Assembly (NCBI GenBank): GCA_052387815.1
Contig: JBQTIU010000116.1
Location: 1-7,667 of the forward strand
DNA: 7,667 nt
Reading direction: 5' to 3'
From: JBQTIU01 sp052387815
Lineage (GTDB): Bacteria > Pseudomonadota > Alphaproteobacteria > CACIAM-22H2
Part shown: positions 6,060-7,667 of the stretch, in pieces
Layout of the letters: the number at the start of each line of letters is the position of its first letter
Numbering within the stretch: the stretch's first letter is position 1
The notes under the pieces: generated by a model
Databases searched by the model: none
Seen by the model: only the letters and a program-made list of their open reading frames with translations
Told to the model about the DNA's origin: nothing
Position numbers and translations under genes: made by a program

Positions 6060-7667
6060 GTGGGACAACGCAGCGCTAAACGGCCTCGCCTGGAGCCGCA
6101 TTTCCCCGGCCCGGCGGCGGACCGCGACGGGCCGCGCCGCAGGGCGCCCCGTCCTCGCCGCCGCTGGCTCGGCCGGCTCGCCAAGTGGACCCTCATCCTC
6201 GGCATCTGGGGCGCGGTCGGGCTCGGCGCGGTGGTGGCGTGGCTCGCCGGGGGTCTGCCCGATCTCGAGGCCATCAACCGCTTCGATCGCCGCCCGACCC
6301 TCACCTTCGTCGCGGCCGACGGCGAGGTGATCGCGCGCTACGGCGATCTGTTCGGCGGCGTGGTCGAGCTCGACGACATGGCGCCCTTGTTGCCGCACGC
6401 GGTCATCGCCGCCGAGGACCGCCGATTCTACCGCCATTTCGGGCTCGATCCCGTGGGCATGGCGCGTGCGCTGTGGGTCAACCTGCGCGCCGGCCGGGTG
6501 GTGCAGGGTGGCAGCACCATCACCCAGCAGTTGGCCAAGAACGTGTTCTTGACGCCCGAGCGCACGCTGCGGCGCAAGGGGCAGGAGATTCTGCTGGCCC
6601 TGTGGCTCGAGCGCAAATTCACCAAGGACCAAATCCTCACGATCTACCTCAATCGCATCTATCTCGGGGCCGGCGCCTATGGCGTCGAGGCGGCGGCGCG
6701 GCGCTATTTTGGCAAATCGGCGCGCCGGCTCGACGCCCTCGAAGCGGCGGCGATCGCCGGCCTCCTCAAGGCGCCCTCGCGCTATGCGCCGACTGCCGAC
6801 CTCGCGCGCGCGACCGCACGCGCCAACGAGGTTCTCGCCAATCTCGTCGACGCCGGCTACATGACCGCCGCGCAGGCGGCCGCCGCCGGCCGCCGATCTC
6901 TGGTCGTTGCGAGCGGCGGCGGGACCGGCAGCGGCGGGCGCTATTTCGCCGACTGGCTGTTCGACCAGGTGCCGGGGTTCGTCGGCCACATCGACCGCGA
7001 TGTCGTGGTCCACACCACCCTCGATGCCCGCCTCCAGCGTCTCGCCGAAGCCGAGCTCGCCGGCCTGCTGGAACGCGAGGGCGCCAGGGCGAGGATCGGG
7101 CAGGCGGCGCTGGTGGCGCTCACGCCCGAGGGCGCGGTGCGCGCCATGGTCGGCGGCCGCGATTATGCCGAAAGCCAGTTCAACCGCGCGGTCAGCGCCC
7201 AGCGCCAGCCGGGCTCGACCTTCAAGCCGTTCGTTTATCTCGCCGCGCTCGAGGCGGGATTGCGCCCCGACGACCGCCTCTCCGACTCGGTCCTCAGCAT
7301 CGGCGACTGGACGCCGCGCAATTTCGACGACGTCGCGAAGGGCGAGATCACGGTCCGCGAGGCGCTGGCGCGCTCGGTCAACACCACCACCGTGCGGGCG
7401 GCGCGCCGGGCCGGGATCGAGCGGGTCATCGGCGCCGCCGAGCGACTCGGCATCACGTCCGAGCTGCGACGCGATTTCACGACCGCGCTCGGGGCGAGCG
7501 AGGTCAACCTGCTCGAGCTCACCGCGGCCTTCGCGCCCTTCGCCAACGGCGGCTGGTTCGTCCTCCCCTATGCGATCACCGAGATCCGCGACGCGCGCGG
7601 GCCCGTCATCTACCGCCGCGCCGGCTCCGGCCTGGCGCGGGTGATCCAGCGCCCGGCGCTCGCTGCC
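6060..7667 (+). CDS. Class A penicillin-binding protein (peptidoglycan glycosyltransferase/transpeptidase), 3' end beyond window
   Basis: This enzyme polymerises lipid II into glycan strands and cross-links peptides in the periplasm. About 536 codons are present. A basic cytoplasmic tail is followed by one membrane anchor (W-T-L-I-L-G-I-W to V-V-A-W-L, residues about 43-63). The GT51 domain follows: catalytic E119 in A-A-E-D-R-R-F-Y, Q-G-G-S-T-I-T-Q-Q-L-A-K-N, R-R-K-x-x-E, and I-Y-L-N-R-I-Y-L-G. The transpeptidase domain has the S-x-x-K nucleophile at S386 (Q-P-G-S-T-F-K-P) and S-V-N at 439-441; the K-T-G box would lie past the edge. The linker between domains is short, with no room for the OB-like domain of E. 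coli PBP1A. It resembles the compact PBP1A-family proteins of alphaproteobacteria. No ATG precedes the anchor in frame: I chose GTG 6060, giving M-G-Q-R-S-A-K-R-P-R, but GTG 5973 has a slightly better AGG spacing. Product is confident; start is not. Confidence 0.88.
   Translation, partial: MGQRSAKRPRLEPHFPGPAADRDGPRRRAPRPRRRWLGRLAKWTLILGIWGAVGLGAVVAWLAGGLPDLEAINRFDRRPTLTFVAADGEVIARYGDLFGGVVELDDMAPLLPHAVIAAEDRRFYRHFGLDPVGMARALWVNLRAGRVVQGGSTITQQLAKNVFLTPERTLRRKGQEILLALWLERKFTKDQILTIYLNRIYLGAGAYGVEAAARRYFGKSARRLDALEAAAIAGLLKAPSRYAPTADLARATARANEVLANLVDAGYMTAAQAAAAGRRSLVVASGGGTGSGGRYFADWLFDQVPGFVGHIDRDVVVHTTLDARLQRLAEAELAGLLEREGARARIGQAALVALTPEGAVRAMVGGRDYAESQFNRAVSAQRQPGSTFKPFVYLAALEAGLRPDDRLSDSVLSIGDWTPRNFDDVAKGEITVREALARSVNTTTVRAARRAGIERVIGAAERLGITSELRRDFTTALGASEVNLLELTAAFAPFANGGWFVLPYAITEIRDARGPVIYRRAGSGLARVIQRPALAA

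Overview
The window is uniformly GC-rich, with strong third-position G/C bias in the genes. The gene families and an ISAzo13-type transposase suggest a high-GC alphaproteobacterium, perhaps Rhodospirillales-like. This placement is inferred from composition and family resemblance, not from a marker gene.

Layout, left to right. (1) Positions 1-549 hold a broken stretch. An internal fragment of an S-methyl-5'-thioadenosine phosphorylase (MTAP) gene runs directly into the C-terminal third of an ISAzo13-family transposase. (2) A divergent PP2C-type protein phosphatase lies on the minus strand at 565-1560. (3) Across a 152-bp divergent intergenic region, a plus-strand operon encodes a complete binding-protein-dependent ABC importer. 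It has a periplasmic binding protein (1713-2702), an ATPase (2793-3878) and a fused two-domain permease (3875-5527, overlapping the ATPase stop as ATGA). A strong GC hairpin sits between the binding protein and ATPase genes. (4) A second, internally deleted and frameshifted ISAzo13 transposase remnant follows at about 5642-5913. (5) From about 6060 to the right edge runs the first ~536 codons of a class A penicillin-binding protein (glycosyltransferase plus transpeptidase), cut by the window end.

The importer is self-sufficient: binding protein delivers ligand, the 550-residue permease forms both halves of the channel, and the ATPase powers it. Its family (COG1840-like binding protein) is often annotated as ferric iron uptake. 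The Tyr-Tyr iron ligand pair of FbpA is absent here, so an organic phosphate or phosphonate ligand is at least as plausible. The divergent phosphatase is intact, but nothing in the sequence proves a functional link to the importer.

The most unusual aspect is the decayed insertion-sequence material on both sides of the phosphatase/importer block. Both remnants point the same way, and they share a 24-base identical stretch. This suggests past IS-mediated rearrangement. I saw no CRISPR array, tRNA, rRNA, phage gene or convincing novel multi-gene system.
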